DNA of 45,712 nt from a virus. The notes under the pieces were generated by a model. The model was given only the letters and a program-made list of their open reading frames with translations, did not search any database and was not told the origin of the DNA. The position numbers were made by a program, and so were the translations under genes. This document shows positions 21,782 through 30,645 of this stretch, piece after piece; the first letter of the stretch is position 1, and every line of letters starts with the position of its first letter. The stretch lies in the IMG/VR virus record IMGVR_UViG_3300020466_000008, positions 1-45,712 of that record; one strand, given 5' to 3'.

Positions 21782-22636
21782 TTAAGTTGCTGTGCCTTGC
21801 ATTGAGGAGAATGGATCGGGTCCACCCATACTCACGTTTCCACCACCGAGATTTGTAATAGGTGTATTCTCGGTTACTTGTTCTGTAATTTGATCTGCAC
21901 CTGCTCCACTGAATACATTCTTCATGAGGTACGGAGTCGCCGTAGCAACACCCGCTTTAACGAGGTCTGGTGCAATATCCTTGAAGCCCAAACGGTTGGC
22001 CTTCAGATGGCTTGGAGTTTTATAGCTGGGTAGAGCACCCATCCTAGGATACGGTCTAAGGGTTGGTTTATCTTTGACTGCTGCATACCATGCATCACGT
22101 TGAGCATTTCCAACATACTCAATCTTCTCGATAGTACGCACTACTTGTCCAAGATCGTTTAACGCACCCGTACGTGTTCGTCTCCTAGCGTCTAAGAATC
22201 CTCCTTCCATATTTTTCATTTCAGCCAGCTTAGCTGAGGCACTGTTGATACCCTTTGCGGCTAACGTACCAGATTGCTGTACGTAGTTTTTAAGGAGATC
22301 AATGTTCTCCTCCATAAACTCTGCAACCTCGCCGTTAGCCTGCATCTGGGCATCATTGTAAGCTCTTGTTTCCTCATCAGCTAGCTGAGCTACGTTCGTG
22401 TTGTATTGATTAACACGAGCATTATGCTGTGCAACAAGAGCTTGGTTGTAGAAATGAACTTGCTCAGTTGCCTGATTAAATTCATTAAGATACTTACTTC
22501 GCTCTTGTTGAAATTTCAATTTATCCATACGACGCAGCGATTCCTTTTGCCGGTTCGCCGCGTCATTATTCATGGCCCGGTTAAAAATACTGGACCCTGC
22601 TTGCAGTGCAAATGTAGCCAGAAGATTCCAGGCCAT
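21782..22636 (-). CDS. Internal virion protein (T7 gp14-like)
   Basis: A 284-residue protein in the T7 gp14 position (196 residues in T7). A short hydrophobic start is followed by a long Gln/Asn-rich helical region (25-150) and a Gly-rich end. T7 gp14 forms the outer-membrane part of the ejection channel. Its start shares one base with the stop of tail tube B. Confidence 0.78.
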   Translation of the reverse strand: MAWNLLATFALQAGSSIFNRAMNNDAANRQKESLRRMDKLKFQQERSKYLNEFNQATEQVHFYNQALVAQHNARVNQYNTNVAQLADEETRAYNDAQMQANGEVAEFMEENIDLLKNYVQQSGTLAAKGINSASAKLAEMKNMEGGFLDARRRTRTGALNDLGQVVRTIEKIEYVGNAQRDAWYAAVKDKPTLRPYPRMGALPSYKTPSHLKANRLGFKDIAPDLVKAGVATATPYLMKNVFSGAGADQITEQVTENTPITNLGGGNVSMGGPDPFSSMQGTAT

Positions 22637-25600
22637 TAACTCCTCCTATAATAATTAGTCGAATAGCGCCCTTCCCAGTTGATAGATTCAATAGTTGTAG
22701 GGAATGCTGTATTACTTTGAATAGTAATAGTAGTGTTGTTGTTGCGCTGATAGACAGGAACGTCATGCACAGCACTCTCGGTCATGTTAGTACTGTTCAG
22801 TAGATACTGCTCAGGAGGTGTGACCGATACAGTGCTAGTTCGCACTGGGATACCGATAATTTTAATCTTATAATCAACTGGACCAGTCAAACCAGTCTTC
22901 ACACGTAGACGGTGAAGGATCAGGTCAGCATCAATATCAGAACTGACTTGCTGGTTCTCTGATTTCTTGTAATACATCCTCGGTAACTCTACCGACATAT
23001 CAAACTTATAACCAATAAATACATCAGAGCCTCGCCAATCACCGGAAACTTCGACATAATCGCCATACGAGTCACTCCCTGTTGTGTATGTCACATTGTC
23101 CTCATCGAACACCTGTGACCGGTTTGAGTACATCACAACAACCAATTTAAGGCCTGTGACTTTATTAGTAGGTAGGTAAACCTTTGTCTTGTTGACATAG
23201 CTACCAGCAGCCACTTCTGTGTAAGTAGTGAATGGGTTGTTTTGGAATACATCAAGGTGAAGGTCAGTCTTCTTACCACTCTCCAAACTCAACACACCGT
23301 CAGTAGAACTTTGAGCCACGTCAAAAGATACAACAACGTGCTCATTGTTATCGGTACGGAGAATAGTGTGGTAGGAGTTACCGTCAAAGAATTGATGCTC
23401 TAGGTTACCAGGTAGTTTCCATCTATACCAGGCACTACCAATTTCTTGATCAGCAGCTCTGAGATAGTTAAAGTGATAAAGGTCTTTTGTACCAACCTTA
23501 CCAAACGACACCAAACCAACGTCAGGAGATCCTACAATAGAGTCTACATCAGTAGGTACCAGTTCTGGAACTGTCCGTGTCTGTTCAATACTTTGAGGAG
23601 GTTCAAGAGCGTTAACTTTTAGCAGCTCAAACATCTTAGTTGTACTTGCTGTCTTAGAGATAAACGCAGTTGTAGAACCAAGGCTGATAGCTGGGTTATC
23701 CATATCAGCCTCGTAGCCAGCCACTTTGTTAATTTTAGCAGTGGTTGGAGAGAGAATGTCAGAGTCAGTTGCCAGCAAGTATTGACCAGTTTTACCGTAC
23801 AACAGCAAACCAGCAGTCTCCTTACTCACATAGTTAAGGCTAGGACTATCATTGTCAGAAACAGAAATATCAATAGGGTCATCGTTACCTGAAGCGACAG
23901 CGGATTTAGCGAAGAAGTTGAAGAACTCACCAGCTTTACTCAAGCTTACGTAGTCTTCAGTCAAGAAACCTAGACGGTTACGGTAGACAAAGATGTCTTT
24001 AATGTATCTGTTAATACCACCAGTTGTGGAGATAAAGTGTGGTGTTGGGTTAGTAACCTCGTCACCAACTAATCTATCTTCCCAGTGTGGCCAAGGAGCA
24101 AAACTAAAACTTCCATCAGAATTGATTGTCAATGCATGCGGCATTGTAGTCTTATCAATTTTAATGGGGATATTAAAACCAGGAGCTTCGACCCAGGTAC
24201 CAGCACTGAACTCGTTATCGGTTTCAGTTCGGAATTCTAGATACATGTCATCAGCGTTAACATCAGTAGTGTTAACAATTTTGACTTTGTACCCATCTTT
24301 AATTTGTGTTGGGAGCTGTGACGCTGAACCTATTTCATGACGAACTGCTTCAAACGCACCTGATTGCGGACTCTCAACTTCAAGTTCAAATTGAACACCA
24401 GCAAAGCCTGCTTTAGATTTAATGTAAATACCATTACCAGATTTAATAAAATCAAAGTTACTGGTAAAGCTACCATAGGCAGACTGGAACGAACTTTCTA
24501 ACGCCGCTCTCATGGCCTCCACAGTGGCTGTAGAGGTACTGTAAGTAGCTGTAGCTGTAATGACACCGTTAGTACCGAAACTAGTGTCTACAGTCCGAAT
24601 ATAGTTGAGCTCGTGGGGTTGATTACCGCTTGGGTCATTCAACAGTTTAGTAAGATTAACTTTGTAGTCACCTGAAGTGAGCACATTAAAGAATAAAAAT
24701 CCATCTTCAAATGTAGAGACTGGAGTTTTATAAGTAGTGTACGATACCTTTTTAGTAGGGTTAAGGATAAATGTAGTATCCTGGAAAGTTACAACCTTAA
24801 GCTTAGTTAAGTCAACAGTGCCACCATTTAAATCGTCTGCAAAATAATCGTTTGCAGGTGCTATGCTTGTGTCAAATGTAGGGTAACTACCATCTGTTGT
24901 AGTTATTGCGTTATTATGAGCAGTAATTAAACCCTCGTAAGTTGTCTGTTCTGTAGCATAAGTTCCAGCCTCATAAGTTGCCAAAGCTGAACCATCAGCA
25001 TCAGTAGCTTTAGTAACTTCAATCAATTCCCAAATTTTAGAATCAGGATCCAACCTATTCATCAAGATAGGGTAAGCGTCTGTTTTATCGACACCAATTC
25101 TAAAGACTCGATTTGTTGAAGTTTCTGTAAACTCACCAGTACTAGCAGAAATTGGAAATGTAGTACCAGCTTGCAAACTTGGCGTAGAAATAGTTAGAGT
25201 AGGATTACTAGTATAATTACTATCTCCACCTGTAACTGTAATGTTTTGGATCTTACCTTGTGAAATATCAATAGAAGCTGTAGCTCCTGTACCCCCACCA
25301 CCTGTAATAGTACCAGTAGCTGTCACATAACCAAGACCAACATTTGTAGCAGCGGCAGTGAAACTAGGAGTAATAGTAAGTTCTGCTGTAGCAGGTGTTG
25401 TTGGATTACCTCCACTAAAAGCAACAGTTGTAGGTGTACCAACGTTGTAACCACTACCAGCTGAAGTCAGACTTACGCCTGTAATTTCCTTACCAACTTT
25501 AATATTAGCAGCAGCTGATACAGGATTACCTGTTTCTAAAGAGTTGTTAGTAAATGTCAGGTCAACATCAGAACCAGTTCGTGTTGTAGGAATCAATTCG

Positions 25601-27243
25601 ATAGAACCGACAGCGTAGTTATTTGCTGCAATTTTAACACCCAAACTGTAATAAGGGTCTCCCTTAAAGGGTTGATCAATCCTTATGTAAACGTTCTTTT
25701 TACGAAACTCTGGTGGAATAGTAATGTCAACAGGTGTGTACTCAGTATCATCAGACGGATAATCGTTGGAGAAAGTACCAGTTGTTGGATCAGTTACACA
25801 CGCACAATAAGGGTGAACAGTACCTGCAGTAGTAGGTTGAAATGGAGAAACGTAGCAGTCTTTAACTAGATGGTGATCAGCGTCATTCCAATCATTCCAA
25901 CCAGGATCAGTGCCATCTATATCTTTATCATAGAATGACAGGATTAGCCTTTGTAGTGCTCTTTTGTAAACACCATTATAGCTACTGTGTTCCCAGCTTG
26001 GTTTTTCACCACCATTACTACCACTACCAGCTTGAGCGTAAACTCTAATCGTTGAATAATTAGTTAAATCTTGAGCTGGAATATCGATGTATCGGTTGCC
26101 GTCATGGTAAAAACTACAAGCTGCATAACCACAGCCATAAATATACCTACCAAAAAACCAATAATCTGATCCAATTTTAAAACCGCTGTTTACGGTATTA
26201 CCTGCTCCACTTGGGTTTGTCAGAATAGCAGAACCTAAAGTAACCTCACTAGTGTTATCATTAGGAGAAAACCGTTTGTCACCATCTAAATAGACAGCAC
26301 TTACATTACCACTAGTGTTAATAAGAGCTGTAGCATTATAATTGGGAAAACCTGAGTCAACACTTACAATTGGTCGTTGGCTGTACCCACTTCCAGAATT
26401 ACTTACGTTAAGTAATTTGTAAGTACCGATTGTTGACATAGTAAACGAGGCAAGTGCCTGTGTACCAGATCCAGAAATAGTTAGTGTAGGAGTTGTTTCA
26501 TAACCAGAGCCACCATCTGTTAAAGTTATAGCAGTGATTTGGTTGTCATCAAGGTTGATAGAAGCTGTTGCTTGAATAGACGGTAGGCCACCAGTCATAG
26601 TACCACCATCTCTGATGTAACTAATGTTACCGTTGGAGTCTTCTAGGATGGCATTGTTGATAAACTGGTAAACTTCTCCCAAGTTGTAGGTAGTACTAAT
26701 ATCAAAAATATTATTGAATTGATCGTTAGTAGCTTGGAAATTAGTGTAGTAAGTTTTCTGTTCATTCTGGAAAGTTGTCAGACCAGAGATCTTAGAAGAT
26801 AAAGCAGAAGCTTCGGAGTTGATGTTGGCAACGTATGTAGCCCAGGAACCACTAGAGATATAAGCTGGGTTGCTGTAGTAGTCATCGTAACTAACAGCTC
26901 TAGGTAGTCCACTATCTTTATACCAAAGTTTTAAATTAATATGATGATCTGTTAAACCAGTGTGGTTGTAGTCATTAATTTGACCAACATACGGAACACC
27001 GTCAATGTTAATGTCGAACCACTTTTCAGTAGCTCCCCATTCTCTTGTGCCTTCAGTTCCTCCTGGGGTAGCTGCTCCCCTAAGAGAGGATTCCAGCTTA
27101 GCGCCAGGACGCTTCATCAGACCCAGAGCATACTCAGGAAATGCGTTAACCATGTCACGCACTTCACCGGGATATTTTTTAGCGTCAGGTTGTTGGCTAA
27201 TGCCTCCCAACAGGTTAGGTATCTTCTGGGTAATTGTTGTCAT
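22636..27243 (-). CDS. Tail tubular protein B, expanded (T7 gp12-like)
   Basis: The N-terminal 55 residues (Gly-Gly-Ile-Ser-Gln-Gln-Pro core and a Lys-Arg-Pro-Gly segment near 44-47) and the C-terminal 500 residues match the T7 nozzle protein. At 1535 residues it is about twice T7 gp12 (794). The extra length lies between about 160 and 730 and includes two blocks (240-300 and 588-690) of beta repeats of the form Gly-Ser-Gly-Tyr-x(4)-Pro-x-Val/Leu-x-Ile. It starts in an ATGA overlap with tail tube A. The insertion probably decorates the tail nozzle and may touch the host surface. Confidence 0.9.
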   Translation of the reverse strand: MTTITQKIPNLLGGISQQPDAKKYPGEVRDMVNAFPEYALGLMKRPGAKLESSLRGAATPGGTEGTREWGATEKWFDINIDGVPYVGQINDYNHTGLTDHHINLKLWYKDSGLPRAVSYDDYYSNPAYISSGSWATYVANINSEASALSSKISGLTTFQNEQKTYYTNFQATNDQFNNIFDISTTYNLGEVYQFINNAILEDSNGNISYIRDGGTMTGGLPSIQATASINLDDNQITAITLTDGGSGYETTPTLTISGSGTQALASFTMSTIGTYKLLNVSNSGSGYSQRPIVSVDSGFPNYNATALINTSGNVSAVYLDGDKRFSPNDNTSEVTLGSAILTNPSGAGNTVNSGFKIGSDYWFFGRYIYGCGYAACSFYHDGNRYIDIPAQDLTNYSTIRVYAQAGSGSNGGEKPSWEHSSYNGVYKRALQRLILSFYDKDIDGTDPGWNDWNDADHHLVKDCYVSPFQPTTAGTVHPYCACVTDPTTGTFSNDYPSDDTEYTPVDITIPPEFRKKNVYIRIDQPFKGDPYYSLGVKIAANNYAVGSIELIPTTRTGSDVDLTFTNNSLETGNPVSAAANIKVGKEITGVSLTSAGSGYNVGTPTTVAFSGGNPTTPATAELTITPSFTAAATNVGLGYVTATGTITGGGGTGATASIDISQGKIQNITVTGGDSNYTSNPTLTISTPSLQAGTTFPISASTGEFTETSTNRVFRIGVDKTDAYPILMNRLDPDSKIWELIEVTKATDADGSALATYEAGTYATEQTTYEGLITAHNNAITTTDGSYPTFDTSIAPANDYFADDLNGGTVDLTKLKVVTFQDTTFILNPTKKVSYTTYKTPVSTFEDGFLFFNVLTSGDYKVNLTKLLNDPSGNQPHELNYIRTVDTSFGTNGVITATATYSTSTATVEAMRAALESSFQSAYGSFTSNFDFIKSGNGIYIKSKAGFAGVQFELEVESPQSGAFEAVRHEIGSASQLPTQIKDGYKVKIVNTTDVNADDMYLEFRTETDNEFSAGTWVEAPGFNIPIKIDKTTMPHALTINSDGSFSFAPWPHWEDRLVGDEVTNPTPHFISTTGGINRYIKDIFVYRNRLGFLTEDYVSLSKAGEFFNFFAKSAVASGNDDPIDISVSDNDSPSLNYVSKETAGLLLYGKTGQYLLATDSDILSPTTAKINKVAGYEADMDNPAISLGSTTAFISKTASTTKMFELLKVNALEPPQSIEQTRTVPELVPTDVDSIVGSPDVGLVSFGKVGTKDLYHFNYLRAADQEIGSAWYRWKLPGNLEHQFFDGNSYHTILRTDNNEHVVVSFDVAQSSTDGVLSLESGKKTDLHLDVFQNNPFTTYTEVAAGSYVNKTKVYLPTNKVTGLKLVVVMYSNRSQVFDEDNVTYTTGSDSYGDYVEVSGDWRGSDVFIGYKFDMSVELPRMYYKKSENQQVSSDIDADLILHRLRVKTGLTGPVDYKIKIIGIPVRTSTVSVTPPEQYLLNSTNMTESAVHDVPVYQRNNNTTITIQSNTAFPTTIESINWEGRYSTNYYRRS

Positions 27244-27854
27244 CGTGCAAGTGCCTGGAAGGGTTTATAGCTGCTATATGTATTATAGCCGTCTTTCCAA
27301 CCAAACATTGAGTAGTCACCTTGTTGGGTCTCATACTCCATCATAGCTTGCTTAGTCATTTCCTCATCAATAGAGAGTAGTCGAACGAGTTCTTGATCGC
27401 CAACTAGTTTCAGAGCGATTTGACGTGCAGCTTTTGCTTGAATGTGTGCTTGGAAAGCGTAGGGGAGATCGTTAAAGTCGTAGTAGTAAACGACATCACA
27501 GTAGATGTCTTCGTCAAATTCGTTGGTATGATTATACTTATCATACAACAAACGTTTCTTTTGAATTAAATTGTACGTGTCACGATGCATGTCTCTACTA
27601 GCATCGATTTGTAGAATATCAAACTCAAGTGCAATAGTCTTATCAGCACGTGGAGTGAACTTGACACGACGTTCAGTGTTAAACACCCACCCCTCAGCTT
27701 GGAGGTTTCGGCTTACTTCACGCAAAGTCTGCAGTGTTGTGTAAACCTCAGGGTTTTGCATATCCAGCGTAGTGACAGGAGCCTGTCCCACGGAGCTTAG
27801 TATTTGGTTTACTGCATCCAGTTCTGTGGACACTGCATAGTTAGGATTAGGCAT
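27240..27854 (-). CDS. Tail tubular protein A (T7 gp11-like)
   Basis: A 204-residue protein, close to T7 gp11 (196), with the typical start (Ala-Val-Asn-Gln-Ile-Leu-style helix near residues 12-18) and a Phe-Asn-Thr-Glu segment near 58-61. It connects the portal to the nozzle. It follows the capsid gene after a strong terminator and overlaps tail tube B by 4 bases. Confidence 0.92.
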   Translation of the reverse strand: MPNPNYAVSTELDAVNQILSSVGQAPVTTLDMQNPEVYTTLQTLREVSRNLQAEGWVFNTERRVKFTPRADKTIALEFDILQIDASRDMHRDTYNLIQKKRLLYDKYNHTNEFDEDIYCDVVYYYDFNDLPYAFQAHIQAKAARQIALKLVGDQELVRLLSIDEEMTKQAMMEYETQQGDYSMFGWKDGYNTYSSYKPFQALAR

Positions 27855-27871
27855 TGTCTAATTTTGGATAT

Positions 27872-27904
27872 AAAAAAAGGGAGACCCCAGTTAAGGAGCC
27901 TCCC
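27872..27904 (-). terminator. Intrinsic terminator after the capsid gene
   Basis: Read on the minus strand: GGGAG ... CTCCC with an inner CTCC/GGGG pairing around a six-base loop, followed by seven T. It lies 22 bases after the capsid stop. T7 has its main terminator (T-phi) at the same place, where it tunes capsid against tail expression. Confidence 0.88.
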
Positions 27905-27925
27905 AAGGAGAAAAAATTAATTGGA

Positions 27926-29062
27926 TCAGACAGTCAGGACGACACCAGCGGTTTCAGTACCGGCGGTGGTAGCAGTCAGATCGGTGGCAGCACCGGAGGA
28001 ATCTCCACCAGCGTGGATGGCGACAGCGCCAGCACAGTTCAGGTGAGATGCACCCATAGCCAAGCGTCCCACGACCAGATCGCCCTGGTACATGATCGAC
28101 ACGTCACCAGAAGTGGTTTGAACGGAAGGACCAATTGCCTCAACCACACCCACAGAATCCTTGTGCATGATAATGCCTTGGAGGTTCTGGTTTGCAGCGA
28201 AGCTGTAGTCGTTGTTCTCACCATCAGTGTGAGTCGAAGCGCTAGTGCCAGTAGGCAGGTTGTTGGAGCGCAGGATCTTGATGCCAGCGATGCTGACCAG
28301 ACCGTCACCGTTCTGCAAGGAAGAACCAACCACGTCGCGGTTGATCAGTGCAGCGTCAACCTTAGTAATCAGGTCATAGTAGCTAGCGGGAGGGAGAATA
28401 GCAACACGTCCTTCAGCAGGCACGTTAGTCTCATCAAAGCGAGTAGCTGCTGCAAAGAATGCATCAACCATCTTCTGAGCGTGACCAGAAGTACCTTGGA
28501 TGTTAGCGTTACCGATCTCGATACGAGCGCCAGCGAACTGACCAGCCACAGCGCGACCCTGTTGGGAAGCAATAGCGGCAGCACGGAAGATTTTCTGATC
28601 GTATGCATTTGCGAGGCTGTAGCCAAGCTTGCGTGCGATTTCACCGCGCAGGTCATAATGAGCCAGAACTTCGTCAAGGTCATCAACGAAAGTCGAAGCG
28701 ATCAGCAGGTCATCCATGATGATCGTCTTTTCAGCCACGTCGAGCTGGTTAGCAGAACCCCCACCTTCAGTAGTCTCACCGAGAATCGGTTTACCAGGAG
28801 TATGGTAGTAAGCATCCAGAACGCCGGTGAAGATGAACTGCATCGATTTGCCGTTCTTAAGAGTACGGCGGGTGCAGAGATCTTTGGCGATAGTTTTGTT
28901 CTGATAAGCCTTGAACAGCTCACCGCTGAACAGCTTCAGATACGTAGAATATTTGCCGGATTGGATACCAGCGTCATAGCCTTGGGTGTTAGAATTAAAC
29001 CCAAGGGATCCAGTCAGTGCAGGCGTTGCACCATACAGACCGGATACAACTTGATCAGCCAT
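27926..29062 (-). CDS. Major capsid protein (T7 gp10-like)
   Basis: A 378-residue HK97-fold capsid protein by position and length (T7 gp10A 345, cyanopodovirus capsids about 375). Conserved features include an N-terminal region before a Phe-Ser-Gly-Glu segment near residues 46-49 and a central Glu-rich/Asp-rich domain. It stands alone between a hairpin-rich leader (29063-29220) and an intrinsic terminator, so it can be expressed more strongly than its neighbours. No Shine-Dalgarno sequence is visible before the ATG, odd for the most abundant virion protein. The plus strand also has a long open frame here, which I treat as a shadow. Confidence 0.95.
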   Translation of the reverse strand: MADQVVSGLYGATPALTGSLGFNSNTQGYDAGIQSGKYSTYLKLFSGELFKAYQNKTIAKDLCTRRTLKNGKSMQFIFTGVLDAYYHTPGKPILGETTEGGGSANQLDVAEKTIIMDDLLIASTFVDDLDEVLAHYDLRGEIARKLGYSLANAYDQKIFRAAAIASQQGRAVAGQFAGARIEIGNANIQGTSGHAQKMVDAFFAAATRFDETNVPAEGRVAILPPASYYDLITKVDAALINRDVVGSSLQNGDGLVSIAGIKILRSNNLPTGTSASTHTDGENNDYSFAANQNLQGIIMHKDSVGVVEAIGPSVQTTSGDVSIMYQGDLVVGRLAMGASHLNCAGAVAIHAGGDSSGAATDLTATTAGTETAGVVLTV

Positions 29063-29078
29063 TGTATTGTTTTAAAAG

Positions 29079-29109
29079 AAGGTTTACGTTTACCTTCAAG
29101 CGCTTGAAG
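29079..29109 (-). promoter_or_regulatory. Competing hairpins in the capsid mRNA leader
   Basis: On the minus strand the palindrome CTTCAAGCGCTTGAAG (29094-29109) is followed by GAAGGT-AAACGTAA-ACCTTC (29079-29098) and then TTTT. The two stems share GAAG, so only one can form at a time, and the second with its T-run looks like a weak terminator about 16 bases before the capsid ATG. Attenuation or RNA processing is possible. Confidence 0.45.
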
Positions 29110-29187
29110 TATTCAATTTGTATTGTGGTCTATCCCACCGTCTAGACGGCAGCAAGGTATCCGCGTACGGGCTTGATGCCAATGCAA

Positions 29188-29214
29188 GGGAGGTCCGACT
29201 CTGAGGTGCCTCCC
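29188..29214 (-). terminator. Hairpin between the lysozyme-like gene and the capsid gene
   Basis: GGGAGG and CCTCCC form a 6-bp stem with a 15-base loop, 6 bases after the lysozyme-like stop. The T-run is weak. The rest of the 158-base gap (29063-29220) holds a 12-bp palindrome CCGTCTAGACGG at about 29139-29150 and the leader hairpins. The capsid promoter must be here, but I cannot identify it. Confidence 0.4.
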
Positions 29215-29220
29215 AAGCTG

Positions 29221-29802
29221 TTAAATAAAGTAGCCCATACTAGTGGGCTGTTTCTCTAGCTGTTTCTGTTTGAACCTTGTATACATACGCTCTGCCTCTT
29301 CAGCCCTTCGATCGTAATGAGGAATACTTGGCTTGAAGTAGGTGCGAGTAAAGTATTCAGATGCTTCAGAAGCTGAACCAAAGCGATCGGGATTATCGAA
29401 AGCTCTAGTATAACCAGACAATGATGCACCGTTTGGATCATGTTGTCCACCATACTCTTGTGCAAAGTAAAGTAGTTGAGAACTCATAAGGTTAGGATCT
29501 AACCCAGTTCTCATCCACGATTCTCTTTGCGCATCATATGCTTTCCTACGCGGTCCAGTATATTGTGATAAACCACGACCAGCAGCGTAGCCACGCTCAA
29601 CCACATCCAATTGCATGAGGTTGGGGTCACCGGTCTCAACAGCCCAAGAGCCTAAGAGACCAGCCGCAGCTTGTGCGCTGAATGGTCGTGGGATTCTGCC
29701 ACCAGAGTCTTGAACAACTTGAGGTGACATCAGATACGTGAAAGCCGCATCGATGTTTCTGTAATCCTGTTGGGATATTTGTGGAGGTTGTTGTTCAGAC
29801 AT
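29221..29802 (-). CDS. Lysozyme-like peptidoglycan hydrolase
   Basis: A 193-residue protein (start ATG 29800-29802; a TTG start nine codons upstream is possible) with the Phage_lysozyme2-type core. An Ala-Ala-Gly-Leu-Leu-Gly helix near 46-51 leads to Glu56 in Val-Glu-Thr-Gly, then Gly-Arg-Gly-Leu-Ser-Gln-Tyr-Thr-Gly near 75-83. Glu56 is the likely catalytic acid. There is no signal peptide. It sits between the photosynthesis cassette and the capsid. It may be the endolysin or a virion hydrolase replacing the activity missing from the gp16-like protein. Confidence 0.7.
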   Translation of the reverse strand: MSEQQPPQISQQDYRNIDAAFTYLMSPQVVQDSGGRIPRPFSAQAAAGLLGSWAVETGDPNLMQLDVVERGYAAGRGLSQYTGPRRKAYDAQRESWMRTGLDPNLMSSQLLYFAQEYGGQHDPNGASLSGYTRAFDNPDRFGSASEASEYFTRTYFKPSIPHYDRRAEEAERMYTRFKQKQLEKQPTSMGYFI

Positions 29803-29825
29803 AGTAGCATAAAGGACAAATTCTA

Positions 29826-29939
29826 TCAACTGTAAACTTTGTTTTTAACAAGATAGGTAACGCCGCGATACTTCAGCTTGGCTTGTTTGTCAGCGGCCTT
29901 TTGCTCTTTGAGTCGAGCTTGCAGTTCAACATTAGGCAT
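29826..29939 (-). CDS. Micro-protein with DUF4278-like motif (37 aa)
   Basis: The ATG at 29937-29939 has a clear GGAG ribosome-binding site at a 6-base spacing. After a charged helix the C-terminus contains Lys-Tyr-Arg-Gly-Val-x-Tyr, the core of DUF4278, a short domain typical of cyanobacteria and their phages. Function unknown. The good ribosome-binding site supports expression. Confidence 0.65.
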   Translation of the reverse strand: MPNVELQARLKEQKAADKQAKLKYRGVTYLVKNKVYS

Positions 29940-29984
29940 GTTAATCTCCATGAAGTATCACACCCCCGTTCCATGGTGTGAGTG

Positions 29985-30167
29985 TTATGCGTCCAGCATG
30001 TAAGTCTCCTCTAAGAGTACACGTTGCAGACTATCTTTTAAATACTCATAGTATTGCTGTTCCACTGGGTCTCCACCTGGCCAGTTCTTATGGGCAAAGG
30101 TGACAGCCTTGTGGAGCATTCGTAAAGAGGTGACTGTAAATTGTAGCTCGTAGATGCTTTCTTCCAT
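29985..30167 (-). CDS. Hypothetical helical protein (60 aa)
   Basis: A 60-residue, probably all-helical protein with Trp-Pro-Gly-Gly-Asp-Pro in the middle, separating two helices. I associate similar small proteins with cyanophages. Function unknown. A 7-bp stem (TCACACC/GGTGTGA, 29958-29981) follows its stop. Confidence 0.7.
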   Translation of the reverse strand: MEESIYELQFTVTSLRMLHKAVTFAHKNWPGGDPVEQQYYEYLKDSLQRVLLEETYMLDA

Positions 30168-30187
30168 GATGGATGAACGTACGTTAC

Positions 30188-30556
30188 TTAGAAGGAATAT
30201 TTGAGACCAGCTTTGGTCCCGACGCCAAGGCCTTCCAGCTCCAGACCCTCTTTGGTTGCAGCAGAGACTTCACCGTATGCACTGAGGCGCTTAGTAACTT
30301 TGAACTTCATACCGGTTTTGCCAGAGGCAGCGCCGACTTGTTCAGCATTATCAGGAAAACGAATCTGAGGACCGCCTTGGATATACCAAGAGGCAGAGTC
30401 ACCAAGCTTGTTTTCATAGCCCACGTGTGTCTCAAGAGTGGCTGATTTGTAGTCTTCACCAGACCACTTCTGCTTTGCTTCGAGGTTCACATAAGGACCA
30501 GCTGCAACGGGAGCAGCAAAGGCGAGAGTAGAGATAATAAGGAGGGCGTTTTTCAT
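30188..30556 (-). CDS. Secreted outer-membrane-barrel-like protein (122 aa)
   Basis: A signal peptide (residues 1-19, cleavage after Ala-Ala-Gly) is followed by alternating beta strands, and the chain ends in Tyr-Ser-Phe, the C-terminal Phe signature of outer-membrane beta-barrels. It could place a small barrel in the host outer membrane, perhaps for lysis or superinfection exclusion. It starts in an ATGA overlap with the 30-residue basic gene, as part of the psbA-hli operon. Confidence 0.72.
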   Translation of the reverse strand: MKNALLIISTLAFAAPVAAGPYVNLEAKQKWSGEDYKSATLETHVGYENKLGDSASWYIQGGPQIRFPDNAEQVGAASGKTGMKFKVTKRLSAYGEVSAATKEGLELEGLGVGTKAGLKYSF

Positions 30557-30645
30557 TTCTTTTTAGTAGATTTCTTTTTAGCGTTTTCTGCAGCTTTCAT
30601 CCCCGCTGCAGTGTAGGGGTATTTTTTACCACCAACTTTAGGCAT
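30553..30645 (-). CDS. Tiny basic protein (30 aa)
   Basis: A 30-codon frame with twelve Lys, ending in a Lys-rich tail, coupled at both ends (ATGCCTAA overlap before, ATGA after). The composition suggests nucleic-acid binding. I recall similar tiny proteins in cyanophages. Function unknown. Confidence 0.55.
   Translation of the reverse strand: MPKVGGKKYPYTAAGMKAAENAKKKSTKKK

Noticed and set aside
27854-29107. A 417-residue open frame on the plus strand opposite the capsid gene.
   Set aside because: It exactly mirrors the capsid gene and its terminator. The translation is a Ser/Thr/Val/Asn-rich mixture without motifs, and the minus-strand capsid gene explains the openness through codon bias.
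29958-29981. A 7-bp stem TCACACC/GGTGTGA as a terminator.
   Set aside because: It is not followed by a T-run on the minus strand and lies directly before a gene with a good ribosome-binding site, so there is no support for termination.
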